Assembly: GCF_964253915.1 (NCBI RefSeq)
Contig: NZ_CAXUSG020000004.1
Span: 1 to 64,000 of the forward strand
Direction: 5' to 3'
Length of the DNA stretch: 64,000 bases
Source: Metarhizobium sp964253915
Lineage (GTDB): Bacteria > Pseudomonadota > Alphaproteobacteria > Rhizobiales > Rhizobiaceae
The translations under genes were made by a program, and so were the position numbers. The notes below the pieces were generated by a model, which saw only the letters and a list, made by a program, of their open reading frames with translations, had not been told where the DNA came from and did no database searches. Positions within the stretch are counted from its first letter, which is position 1. Every line of letters starts with the position of its first letter. Positions 17,076 through 24,853 of this stretch are shown piece by piece.

Positions 17076-18568
17076 CGAGACCTTGGGAGAAGTCGATGAT
17101 TGCCGATGCTTTTGCATCCAAGGAAAGACCGGTTCTGACCGGACGCGGCGGCGCGGTCGCTGCGGCCAATCCCTTCGCCGTGGCGGCAGCCCAGGAAATC
17201 CTGAACGCCGGCGGAACGGCGGCCGACGGTTTGGTGGCGGCGCAGGCGGTGCTTGCCGTCGTCGCACCGGATGCCTGCGGACTGGGCGGGGATATGCTGT
17301 GCCTCGTACGCGAAGCCAACGGGCGGACGCGGGCGTTCAACGGCACCGGTGCTGCGCCCCAAAACCTCAAGACGGTCTCGGATGAAGGTGGGGCAAGCGT
17401 CACGGTGCCGGGCATGGTCGGCGCCTGGTTTTCGCTTCTCGACGCGTATGGGCGCCTGCCGCCGCATGTCGTGATGCAGCCTGCCATTCGGCTTGCGCGG
17501 CAGAAGATGCCCATGCCGCCATCGCTGGCCGCAGCGCTTCAGCGTCATCGCGCCCGGCTGGAACGCTACGGTGCCGGGCAATGGTCGCTTCTTTCCGCGG
17601 TGGCCGGGGATCTGGTCGTGCAGGAAGAGCTGGCGACATTGCTGGACCGCATTGTCAAGGAGAAGGACCACGCCTTCTATTCCGGCATCTGCGCGGAGGC
17701 CATCGTCAAGGCGGTGCAGGCGCATGGCGGCGCCATGAACATGGACGACCTGCAGTCGCATCGCACCGTCGTTGCCGACCCCGTTTCCGTCGATTTCCGC
17801 GGGCTGCGACTGCATGTCCAGCCGCCGGTCACGCAAGGCATATTGCTTGCCATGTCGATCAAGGCGCTTTCGGCGCTCGGCGACATCCCGCGCAATCGCA
17901 TAGACCATGCCGGCATCGAACTGACCGATGCCAGCTTTGCTTTCCGGGACCGTGCCGCCGAGGGGGAGCGCCTGCTGGCAGAACCTCTGACGCTCGACAT
18001 GAACAAGGCGGGAAACCGGGGTGGCCCGCGCGCCTATCTCCACACGGCCGGAGTGGCGGTCGCCGATCGGCACGGCTGCTGCATCTCCTCGCTGGTCAGT
18101 GTGTTCGACGATTTCGGGTCCGGGGTCTTCGTGCCGGAATTCGGCTTCACGCTCAACAACAGGGCTGGTGGCTTCACCTCCGCTCCCAATGATGCTGCTC
18201 CGGGCAAACGTCCGGTTCACACGCTGGCGCCGGCGATCCTCGAGACGCCGCGTGGGCCGCTTGCCTTGTCGACCCCCGGTGCGGACGGGCAAGTTCAGAC
18301 GCTGCTCCAGGTCATCAGTGGCCTCGCAATCGAAAAGATCGATCTGGCGAAAGCGATCGACCGCCCGCGCTGGCGTAGTGAAAACGGTCGGCTGCTCATC
18401 GAGAAGAGCCATCCCCAGCGGGCGGAACTGGCCGCGCTGGGCCACGATGTGGTCGAGATGGCCGATGGCGACATGCGTGCCGGGGCGGTGACCGTTGCCG
18501 GTATAGTCGACGGACTGCCGGTCGCCTGCGGTGACTGGCGCCGGACGACCTGGGCGGGTGTTGTCTAG
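17072..18568 (+). CDS. Gamma-glutamyltransferase-family protein
   Basis: This 498-residue Ntn-hydrolase of the gamma-glutamyltranspeptidase family has 'GGTAADGLVAAQAVLAVVAPDACGLGGDM' near residue 47, the first-subunit hallmark. Before the small subunit, T325 in 'LHTAGVAVAD' aligns with the catalytic Thr of the canonical TTH motif. The following T and H are replaced by A and G. 'FGSGVFVPEFGFTLNN' follows as expected. There is no signal peptide, so it should be cytoplasmic. It may cleave or transfer a gamma-glutamyl or other amide-linked acyl group. It starts in an ATGA overlap with the SDR gene. Confidence 0.85.
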   Translation: MTRPWEKSMIADAFASKERPVLTGRGGAVAAANPFAVAAAQEILNAGGTAADGLVAAQAVLAVVAPDACGLGGDMLCLVREANGRTRAFNGTGAAPQNLKTVSDEGGASVTVPGMVGAWFSLLDAYGRLPPHVVMQPAIRLARQKMPMPPSLAAALQRHRARLERYGAGQWSLLSAVAGDLVVQEELATLLDRIVKEKDHAFYSGICAEAIVKAVQAHGGAMNMDDLQSHRTVVADPVSVDFRGLRLHVQPPVTQGILLAMSIKALSALGDIPRNRIDHAGIELTDASFAFRDRAAEGERLLAEPLTLDMNKAGNRGGPRAYLHTAGVAVADRHGCCISSLVSVFDDFGSGVFVPEFGFTLNNRAGGFTSAPNDAAPGKRPVHTLAPAILETPRGPLALSTPGADGQVQTLLQVISGLAIEKIDLAKAIDRPRWRSENGRLLIEKSHPQRAELAALGHDVVEMADGDMRAGAVTVAGIVDGLPVACGDWRRTTWAGVV

Positions 18569-18661
18569 AGCAGTTCCGGCAAAAGCACGTCGCGAATTTT
18601 TTTCGTAAAAACAAAAGGATAGAACGGTTTCGCGATCTGGAGAAAAGCGGAAGCGTTCTAA
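18564..18661. repeat. Rhizobial-type intergenic repeat
   Basis: This stretch between two genes begins tctagagcagttcc, contains cgtaaaaacaaaaggatagaacgg, and ends ggaagcgttcta. It resembles the short palindromic intergenic element that is abundant in rhizobial genomes (recalled pattern, not searched). Its left edge overlaps the stop codon of the preceding gene. Its tttttttcg run may also help end transcription. Confidence 0.5.
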
Positions 18662-18676
18662 GTATGGAGGTAGCTT

Positions 18677-19165
18677 GTGGCATCGATCTTGAACGAAACA
18701 TTGGCGCGACGAGCCTTCGAGAAGGTTCTGCCGGCGCTCGAATTGATGATGCAGCAATCGATGCCGGACCGCCATGGATGCGCGATCGTCGTTGCGGCAA
18801 CGGATGCGATCAGTGCCGAACGTGCCGGACAGGTGAGCTTCCGGGAGCGTTGCTACCTGGTTGCGTCTATCGGTGACCTGTCGCGTTCTCCCTACCCGAA
18901 CATGGAAATCGCCCTGAAGAAGGCGGAGATGTCCGCGCGGACCGCATTGCCGACCTCCGCGCTTGCGCCGCATCATCTGCAGGCCGGTGATACGGTCTAT
19001 TCCGGCAGCGCCGTATTGGAAGGGATCGTTGTGGCCTGTGCCGGACTGGAACCGCGCGATGACGAGATGTTCTCGTATTGGGTTGCAGCAGCGGTGAAGT
19101 CCGAGGCGGACCGCGCCCTTGCCGTCTATCTTGCCGACAGAGGCGATGCCGACTTCATCGATTGA
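18677..19165 (+). CDS. Small conserved-looking protein, function unknown
   Basis: This 162-residue protein starts at GTG with atggagg directly upstream. It has no signal peptide or membrane segment. The layout, with an alpha helix, a central 'CAIVVAATDA' strand, a 'KKAEMSARTALPTSAL' helix, a 'VLEGIVVACAGLEPRDDEMFSYWVAAAV' end, loosely recalls the GlcG/HbpS fold (small-molecule or haem binding). I do not recognise it firmly. It is the last gene of the long operon but is separated from it by an intergenic repeat, so it may have its own promoter. Confidence 0.65.
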   Translation: MASILNETLARRAFEKVLPALELMMQQSMPDRHGCAIVVAATDAISAERAGQVSFRERCYLVASIGDLSRSPYPNMEIALKKAEMSARTALPTSALAPHHLQAGDTVYSGSAVLEGIVVACAGLEPRDDEMFSYWVAAAVKSEADRALAVYLADRGDADFID

Positions 19166-19509
19166 ACCCAGCGAGATCGCGGAACGGGTCGTGTCTGGAC
19201 TTTCCACGAACTCTCCGAGACGGGATTGCTCGTCGCCACAAGAGCGTAGGCGTCATGCAAAGAAGCTATCTCCGTGCTGCACGACCCGCGTCTTGGCCGC
19301 AAGGAGCTCTCCGCACGATTTCTTGTCGCACTGCCATTCCGTCCACTTGCCGACGCCTTCCTGGCCGGCGTGACGGTGGCAGCCGGTCAATCCTCTTTCC
19401 GCCGATCGGTGCGAGCAAAAAAAATAACAATCTACAAATTTTATAGATTATTATTGCTCTCCAGTCGACGCGACTTTCCTTAGCTTAATCCGAAAGCGAG
19501 GGATTGGCG
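19166..19509. other. Gene-free 344-base stretch with possible gene relic
   Basis: No convincing gene is seen. Plus-strand codons in the region 19274-19375 read like protein ('DPRLGRKELSARFLVALPF') but lack a ribosome-binding site, and the frame runs on into the AT-rich promoter area. This could be the remnant of a decayed gene. The last 90 bases are AT-rich and carry the palindrome listed separately, so they probably contain the promoter of the downstream importer/monooxygenase operon. Confidence 0.4.
19425..19453. promoter_or_regulatory. AT-rich imperfect palindrome upstream of importer operon
   Basis: Arms taacaatcta and tagattatta are reverse complements except for one position and flank a nine-base centre. 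It lies about 57 bases before the ATG at 19510. This size and symmetry suit an operator for a dimeric regulator, for example GntR or LysR type. No regulator gene is adjacent. Confidence 0.55.
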
Positions 19510-20346
19510 ATGACAATAGAAGCGCATGGTTATGATCAGACGGATGCCCGACCGTACAACCGGGTCAACCTCTTCGACGTCTGGCGGCGGATTGAGCCAT
19601 ATGTGCGCGGTTCGGTAGCGCTTTTCCTGTTTCTGCTCCTGTGGGAATATGCGCCGCGGCTGGGCTGGATCAACCGGACGTTCTTTCCGCCGATCTCGGA
19701 AGTGGTAATCAAGGGCATCGAATTTGCTGCCAGTGGCCAGTTATGGCCACAGGTGCTGGTCAGTGTTGGCAGGGCGCTCGGCGGCTTTGCCCTCGGCGTC
19801 GTCACGGCGGTGCCGCTCGGCATCGTGCTCGGCTGGTCGAAATCGCTGGAAGCCTATCTCAATCCGCTGCTGCAGCTTCTGCGGCAGACAAATCCGGTTT
19901 CGCTTTTCCCGGTCTTTATCCTGTTCTTCGGCATCGGTTACGCCACCAACATCGCGATCATCTATTGGGTCGTCGTCTGGCCGATCCTGCTCGGCACGGT
20001 CAACGGCGTGCGTTATGTCGATCCGGCGCTGGTGAAATATGCCCGCTCCGTCGGCCTGCCGAGCTGGAAGATCTTCGTGAAGGTGGTTGCGCCTTCAGCC
20101 GTGCCGTCGATCATCACCGGCATGCGGCTGGCGGCGACCTATTCCTTCATGATGCTGGTGGTGTCCGAAATGGTCGGCGCCAGCAGCGGGCTCGGATACC
20201 TGATCGTCAATGCCCAGTACCTGATGAGTGTCCACCTGCTGTATGTCGGCGTCATCATCCTGGCGCTGCTCGGCATCGCCAGCAATTGGGGTCTCGCTTC
20301 GCTGGAGCGTTACCTCACCGCCTGGAAGCAGGACGTCAATCCCTAA
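19510..20346 (+). CDS. SsuC/TauC-type ABC importer permease
   Basis: This 278-residue inner-membrane permease belongs to the nitrate/sulfonate/taurine family (BPD_transp_1), with a hydrophobic helix at about residues 38-55 and the coupling loop 'VKYARSVGLPSWKIFVKVVAPSAVPS' near residue 176. The ATG at 19510 follows cgaggga; a TTG two codons earlier is less likely. It is the first gene of a permease, binding protein, ATPase and monooxygenase operon. Such importers carry sulfonates, sulfate esters, pyrimidine precursors and similar small organics. Confidence 0.9.
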   Translation: MTIEAHGYDQTDARPYNRVNLFDVWRRIEPYVRGSVALFLFLLLWEYAPRLGWINRTFFPPISEVVIKGIEFAASGQLWPQVLVSVGRALGGFALGVVTAVPLGIVLGWSKSLEAYLNPLLQLLRQTNPVSLFPVFILFFGIGYATNIAIIYWVVVWPILLGTVNGVRYVDPALVKYARSVGLPSWKIFVKVVAPSAVPSIITGMRLAATYSFMMLVVSEMVGASSGLGYLIVNAQYLMSVHLLYVGVIILALLGIASNWGLASLERYLTAWKQDVNP

Positions 20347-20402
20347 ACACCGATAGCGACGGCGCGCATTCGCCGGCCACGATTTTCCCAATGGAGGTTA
20401 TC

Positions 20403-21464
20403 ATGACGCAGATTACACGGCGGCAGCTCATTTCCCGCGCCGCAACGACAGCCGCAATCGCAGCCGGTGCCGGCACCGGATTGTTGCCCTTGCCAGGCAT
20501 CATCGGCAGGGTGAAGGCGGAAGATCTTCCGTCGGTCAAGATCTTCTTCCCGCCCCTCAACCAGGGCTGGACGGCAGGCTATGAACTGATCGAAGTCGCC
20601 GATGCGACAGGCCTGTTCACCAAGCATGGCGTCAAGGCCGATCTCGCGGTCGTTCCCTGGGACCAGTATACGGTCGCGCTCGACAGCGGCGCGCTCGATC
20701 TGGCGCCTTTCTCGGACTATGCCTACTTCATCAACGTCTTCGACAAGGGCTTGAAGGCGAAAGAGATCGTCTCCTCGACCCTGCCTTTCAACCCGAGCAA
20801 TGCGGGAGACGGCCTGATCGTCCTCGATGATGGCCCGATCAAGGGACCGGAGGATCTGCGCGGTAAGAAGATCGGGACGCAATGGCCGACCTTCTCCGGC
20901 GTCTGGTTTGCTCTCGACTGGTTGAGCAAGCATGGCGTCAAGAAGGACGAGGTGACGATCGTGCCGGTGCCGCAGGCGCAATATGAGCAGGTCCTGCAAC
21001 AGGGCGGCATCGATGCGATCATCGCCTATTCGCCGCTTGATATCGAGTTCCGACGCAAGGGCGGGTTCCGCCAGCTGTTTTCCGTGGCCGACATTGCCGG
21101 TCGCTTCATCACCCGCGGCGGCACGATGGCGACCGACAAGTTCATCGCCGAACATCCCGATCGCGTCAAAGCCTATGTTGCGGCAATCGCAGAAGCGGCT
21201 GATTGGGCCAACAGCAATCCGGCCGAAGTCATCAAGATCGGTCTTGAACGTGGCCGGCTGGACAAGAAATACCTGCCGGATCTCTACAACAAGGACGGCA
21301 AGGAAGATTACAGCCATCTCCGCTGGTCGGAGCACGGGCTGAATGTCGAGGAAGATCTGGCATTCTGGCTAAAACTGGTGGAAGACGCCGCGATCGTTCC
21401 CGCCGGCAAACACAAGCCTTCGGATTTTTACACCAACGACTTCAATCCTTTTGCGGCGACCTGA
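20403..21464 (+). CDS. SsuA/TauA-type solute-binding protein, Tat signal
   Basis: This 353-residue periplasmic binding protein has a twin-arginine signal 'ITRRQLISRAATTAAIAAGAG' at its start, so it is probably exported folded. The mature part has the SsuA/NMT1-like pattern 'ADATGLFTKHGVKADLAVVPW' near residue 62 and 'DLRGKKIGTQWPTFSG' near residue 155. The ATG at 20403 follows ggagg. The open frame extends much further upstream through the permease gene but only as a shadow. It should deliver substrate to the permease encoded before it. Confidence 0.88.
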   Translation: MTQITRRQLISRAATTAAIAAGAGTGLLPLPGIIGRVKAEDLPSVKIFFPPLNQGWTAGYELIEVADATGLFTKHGVKADLAVVPWDQYTVALDSGALDLAPFSDYAYFINVFDKGLKAKEIVSSTLPFNPSNAGDGLIVLDDGPIKGPEDLRGKKIGTQWPTFSGVWFALDWLSKHGVKKDEVTIVPVPQAQYEQVLQQGGIDAIIAYSPLDIEFRRKGGFRQLFSVADIAGRFITRGGTMATDKFIAEHPDRVKAYVAAIAEAADWANSNPAEVIKIGLERGRLDKKYLPDLYNKDGKEDYSHLRWSEHGLNVEEDLAFWLKLVEDAAIVPAGKHKPSDFYTNDFNPFAAT

Positions 21465-21476
21465 GCGGAGCTGGCC

Positions 21477-21502
21477 CGTGGGGCGGGGGAACCTGCCCCA
21501 CG
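21477..21502 (+). terminator. Intercistronic hairpin after binding-protein gene
   Basis: A perfect 8-bp stem, cgtggggc / gccccacg, with a ten-base loop begins 12 bases after the binding-protein stop. No T-run follows. As with the hairpin at 13018, it probably stabilises the upstream message or reduces read-through to the ATPase gene. Confidence 0.6.
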
Positions 21503-21558
21503 CAACCAGTCCCTCGTGTTCCGAACCCGCACGAACGTGAAAAGATCCGGATGAAACG

Positions 21559-22413
21559 ATGAGCAGCACGATCGAAATTCAGAACCTCAGCAAGACTTTT
21601 TCGGTCCGGACACCGTCGGCGGGCAATCCGTCCGGAACGGCGGATTTTGTCGCGCTGGAAGATATCAACCTGCAGGTGAAGGCGGGCGAGTTCCTGGTGA
21701 TCGTCGGGCCGAGCGGCTGCGGCAAGTCGACATTGCTCGATCTGCTCGCCGGCCTTGCCCAGCCAACGCGCGGACGCATCCTGATCGACGGCCGGCCGAG
21801 CGTCGGGCCGGCGCTCGATCGTGGTCTGGTCTTTCAGCAATATGCCCTGTTTCCGTGGCGCACGGCCATCCAGAACATCGAGTTCGGGCTGGAGGCGAAG
21901 GGGATCACCAAGAAGCAGCGCCGGGAAACCGTCTTGCATTTTCTCGACATGGTCGGCCTCACCGGCTTTGGCGACCGGTATCCGCATGAACTTTCCGGCG
22001 GCATGAAGCAGCGCGTGGCGATCGCCCGCAGTCTTGCCATCGATCCCGGCGTTCTGCTGATGGACGAGCCGTTTGCGGCGCTCGATGCGCAGACCCGCGA
22101 AAACCTGCAGGCGGAATTGCTGCGCATCTGGGAGCGGTCGGGCAAGACGATCGTCTTCATCACCCACGGTATCGACGAGGCGGTCTATCTCGGGCAACGG
22201 GTTGCGGTGATGACGTCGCGTCCGGGCCGGATCAAGCATATCGTCGATGTGCCGCTCGGCAACCGTCTGCTGGACGAAGACCTGCGCGCCAATCCGGAGT
22301 TCGCCCGTATCCGGCATGAGGTCTGGAGCCTGCTGCGCGACGAAGTGAAACTTGCCGAGGATCTGGAGCGCAGCCGGGTTTCCGGCCAGCGCCAGGCAGC
22401 AACGGCGATCTAG
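21559..22413 (+). CDS. SsuB/TauB-type ABC importer ATPase
   Basis: This 284-residue ATPase has Walker A GPSGCGKST near residue 51, the Q-loop 'VFQQYALFPW', signature 'LSGGMKQR', Walker B 'LLMDEPFAALD' and H-loop 'FITHG'. These fit the nitrate/sulfonate/taurine importer family. It follows the binding-protein gene after 94 bases that contain a hairpin and precedes the monooxygenase gene by ten bases. Confidence 0.93.
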   Translation: MSSTIEIQNLSKTFSVRTPSAGNPSGTADFVALEDINLQVKAGEFLVIVGPSGCGKSTLLDLLAGLAQPTRGRILIDGRPSVGPALDRGLVFQQYALFPWRTAIQNIEFGLEAKGITKKQRRETVLHFLDMVGLTGFGDRYPHELSGGMKQRVAIARSLAIDPGVLLMDEPFAALDAQTRENLQAELLRIWERSGKTIVFITHGIDEAVYLGQRVAVMTSRPGRIKHIVDVPLGNRLLDEDLRANPEFARIRHEVWSLLRDEVKLAEDLERSRVSGQRQAATAI

Positions 22414-22423
22414 GCTTTTATTG

Positions 22424-23815
22424 ATGACAAAAACCATTCGCTTCAATGCCTTCGACATGAATTGCGTCGGGCATCAGTCACCCGGTCTGTGGGCGCATCC
22501 GCGGGATCGTTCGACGCAATACAAGGATGTCGAATACTGGACGGACCTCGGCCAAATTCTCGAACGCGGCATTTTCGACGGCATCTTCATCGCCGATGTC
22601 ATCGGTTATTACGATGTCTATCGGGCGAGCGTCGACGACGCCATCCGACAGGCAGCGCAACTGCCGGTGAACGACCCGCTGCAAGTCGCGGTGCCGATTA
22701 CCATGGCGACGAAACATCTGGGGGTGGGCATTACCGCCTCTACCTCCTTCGAGCATCCCTACACCTTCGCCCGCAGGCTTTCGACCGTTGATCACCTGAC
22801 GAAGGGGCGGATCGGCTGGAATATCGTCACATCCTATCTGCAGAGCGGCGCACGCAATGTCGGCGAGACCGGTTTGCGCCAGCACGACAACCGCTACGAA
22901 GTCGCCGAGGAATATGTCGAGGTGCTGTACAAGCTGTTCGAGGGCAGCTGGGAGGAGGGCGCCGTCGTCCGTGACCGGGAGCGGCGCCTTTACGCCTTGC
23001 CGGAGAAGGTTCACGAGATTCGCCACAAGGGCAAGTTCTTCGACGTACCGGGTTATCATCTCTGCGAACCGTCGCCGCAGCGGACGCCACTTCTTTATCA
23101 GGCAGGCTCTTCCGGCGCCGGCCGGGATTTTGCCGCCCGCCATGCAGAGTGCGTGTTTGTGGCGTCACCGACGAAAACGATGCTCAAGGATTATGTCGCC
23201 GATCTGCGCCGTCGCCGGGCGATTGCCGGGCGGGATCCAGCCAAGCTGCTCGCCTACAATCTGGCGACGATCATCGTTGCTGAAACGGACGACAAAGCCG
23301 AAGCGAAGTTCAAGGAGTATCAGGATTTCATCTCCTACGAAGGGTCGCTGACGTTCCTGTCCGGCTGGAGTGGCGTCGATTTCGGGCAATATGCGCCGGA
23401 TGAGCTTTTGGGTGCCAAAGGCCCCAATTCCCTGACCTCGATGATGGACACGTTGGCAGGAAGCGGCCGTTCCTGGACGGTCGATCAGCTGTCGAAGTGG
23501 GCCGGCATCGGCGGGCTCGGCCCGGTCTTCGTCGGTTCTCCGTCCACCGTTGCGGATATTCTGCAGGAATGGGTTGAAGAGACCGATGTCGATGGCTTCA
23601 ATCTTGCTTATGCGGTGACCCACGAAACCTTCGAAGACATCGTCGATCATCTCGTGCCGGAGCTGCAGCGCCGGGGTGTGTACCCGACTCATTATCGCGA
23701 GGGCACCTTGCGGGAAAAGCTGTTCGGCAAGGGGCCTTATCTTCCCGCCGATCATCCGGCTGCAGATTATCGCCTCCTGACGGAACCGAAAACCGGCCGG
23801 GCAGTCGCTTTCTGA
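22424..23815 (+). CDS. LLM-class FMN-dependent monooxygenase (NtaA/SnaA/DszA type)
   Basis: This 463-residue TIM-barrel flavoprotein contains the hallmarks 'DRSTQYKDVEYWTDLGQILERGIFDGIFIAD' (residues 27-57), 'STVDHLTKGRIGWNIVTS' and 'YQAGSSGAGRDFAARHAECVF'. Members such as NtaA and DszA use reduced FMN from a separate reductase to oxygenate C-N or C-S bonds. Co-transcription with an SsuABC-type importer suggests the imported compound is its substrate. No reductase gene is in this operon; the HpaC-like reductase gene at 31081 is the nearest candidate partner. Confidence 0.9.
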   Translation: MTKTIRFNAFDMNCVGHQSPGLWAHPRDRSTQYKDVEYWTDLGQILERGIFDGIFIADVIGYYDVYRASVDDAIRQAAQLPVNDPLQVAVPITMATKHLGVGITASTSFEHPYTFARRLSTVDHLTKGRIGWNIVTSYLQSGARNVGETGLRQHDNRYEVAEEYVEVLYKLFEGSWEEGAVVRDRERRLYALPEKVHEIRHKGKFFDVPGYHLCEPSPQRTPLLYQAGSSGAGRDFAARHAECVFVASPTKTMLKDYVADLRRRRAIAGRDPAKLLAYNLATIIVAETDDKAEAKFKEYQDFISYEGSLTFLSGWSGVDFGQYAPDELLGAKGPNSLTSMMDTLAGSGRSWTVDQLSKWAGIGGLGPVFVGSPSTVADILQEWVEETDVDGFNLAYAVTHETFEDIVDHLVPELQRRGVYPTHYREGTLREKLFGKGPYLPADHPAADYRLLTEPKTGRAVAF

Positions 23816-23898
23816 GCGAACACGATGGCGGGCGATTGCCGGAGGTGAAGGCCATGCCTTCGTCGAGCCCGGATCGTCTGCTTGCACGCGTCATTCCC

Positions 23899-24201
23899 TC
23901 AATGAATCCTGAATGCCGTCCCGCCGGCGTGCCGCTGCTGCAGACTTTGCACCAGCATGGCCGCTTCCTTGACGATGGCCGAAAAGGTCGCATCATCCGC
24001 CTGGGCGATCTTTCCCGTCAGATCGCCAATGATCTCCGTCAGACGGATGACCAGGGCCTGCTCCCGGGCATCGTCGCCACCGGTCTCGGCCATAACAAGC
24101 AGCATTTTCACCAGCTGGTTCATGGCCTGCCGGCGCTCGTGGCTTGAGGCGGCTGCAGGGGCGTCGCTGAGGCTGAGAAGGTTTTTGACGAAATCCGACA
24201 T
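23899..24201 (-). CDS. Small helical protein, unknown function
   Basis: This 100-residue, mostly alpha-helical soluble protein ('HERRQAMNQLVKMLLVMAETGGDDAREQALVIRLTEIIGDL') has a likely amphipathic pattern and no signal peptide or cysteine. I do not recognise the family. It is the last of four small minus-strand genes in a row, and the codon pattern looks like that of real genes. Its start lies 88 bases after the stop of the 50-codon membrane peptide gene. Confidence 0.6.
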   Translation of the reverse strand: MSDFVKNLLSLSDAPAAASSHERRQAMNQLVKMLLVMAETGGDDAREQALVIRLTEIIGDLTGKIAQADDATFSAIVKEAAMLVQSLQQRHAGGTAFRIH

Positions 24202-24288
24202 TGCCGGTCTATCCCGTCACGCATGAACCGGCGAAAGGACCCTGCGATCCTTGCTCGCCGGCGTACAGGTCTGGATATCCGAACCTGC

Positions 24289-24441
24289 TCACGCGATCAG
24301 GCCGATCACCACTGCGAACAGGAATGTGAAAGAACTGATGACGGTGCACAGGCCGGCCACATGCCTGAGACGCGGCACGATGCTTGTTGCCGATCCGCCG
24401 GCGTATCGCCGACGAACACCGATCCCAACGACGACCGCCAT
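24289..24441 (-). CDS. Small membrane peptide, 50 residues
   Basis: This short frame reads MAVVVGIGVRRRYAG at its start and ends with one clear membrane helix ('TVISSFTFLFAVVIGLIA'). GAGGAGAAG lies seven bases upstream of the ATG, a strong ribosome-binding site. The positively charged middle (R10-R12, R24, R26) before the helix predicts an inner-membrane peptide with its N terminus inside. It starts 12 bases after the stop of the next small gene upstream, supporting a small-gene operon. Function is unknown. Confidence 0.6.
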   Translation of the reverse strand: MAVVVGIGVRRRYAGGSATSIVPRLRHVAGLCTVISSFTFLFAVVIGLIA

Positions 24442-24453
24442 GATATCTTCTCC

Positions 24454-24627
24454 TCAATACCAGGGGCCGTAGGCGAGGCTTAGATAGTGAAGTTCATATT
24501 CGCGGGCGGACCGATCGGCCTCGTCATCCCGGCGGGCCGGTTCGCCGGTGTTTATGGAGCGTTGCGGCTTCCAATGAAGGAAACGGTCGATAGCGCGCTT
24601 CAATTTCGAGAAGAAATCAGGCTTCAT
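24454..24627 (-). CDS. Small basic protein, unknown function
   Basis: This 57-residue protein begins MKPDFFSKLKRAIDRFLHW and ends 'EYELHYLSLAYGPWY'. I chose the ATG at 24627 because GGAGG lies five bases upstream; that site is inside the end of the preceding small gene, so the two are probably coupled. The N-terminal part looks like an amphipathic basic helix and the middle is charged and disordered-looking. I do not recognise the family. Confidence 0.6.
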   Translation of the reverse strand: MKPDFFSKLKRAIDRFLHWKPQRSINTGEPARRDDEADRSAREYELHYLSLAYGPWY

Positions 24628-24853
24628 GCGAACCTCCATGTCTTGGGTTGGATGATGATGGGATCAGGGAGCGACGCTGTGCATTGGCCAGGAGATCGCG
24701 AGAGGATGCGAACGGCCCGTAAAGAGCGAGCAGACGGTTCTCCTCCCATTTCTCCAGGCGGTACCGCCGAGCGAAATCGAGGACGCTCCACAGTTGCTCG
24801 CTTGCAAGCGGTCTGCTTTCGCCATTTTTTTCAACGCCTTGGGTTACAGTCAC
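24617..24853 (-). CDS. Small protein, unknown function
   Basis: This 78-residue soluble protein probably starts at GTG 24853, with aaggga eight bases upstream. Its core 'LWSVLDFARRYRLEKWEENRLLALYGPFASSRDLLANAQRR' is strongly helical and reads as a genuine protein. Its 3' end overlaps the next small gene by 11 bases and contains that gene's ribosome-binding site. It is the first gene of the small-gene cluster. No family assignment. Confidence 0.55.
   Translation of the reverse strand: MTVTQGVEKNGESRPLASEQLWSVLDFARRYRLEKWEENRLLALYGPFASSRDLLANAQRRSLIPSSSNPRHGGSHEA

Noticed and set aside
24209..24457. An 82-codon minus-strand frame over the small-gene cluster
   Set aside because: It is a different frame over the 50-codon membrane peptide, whose own ribosome site and membrane helix are far more convincing.
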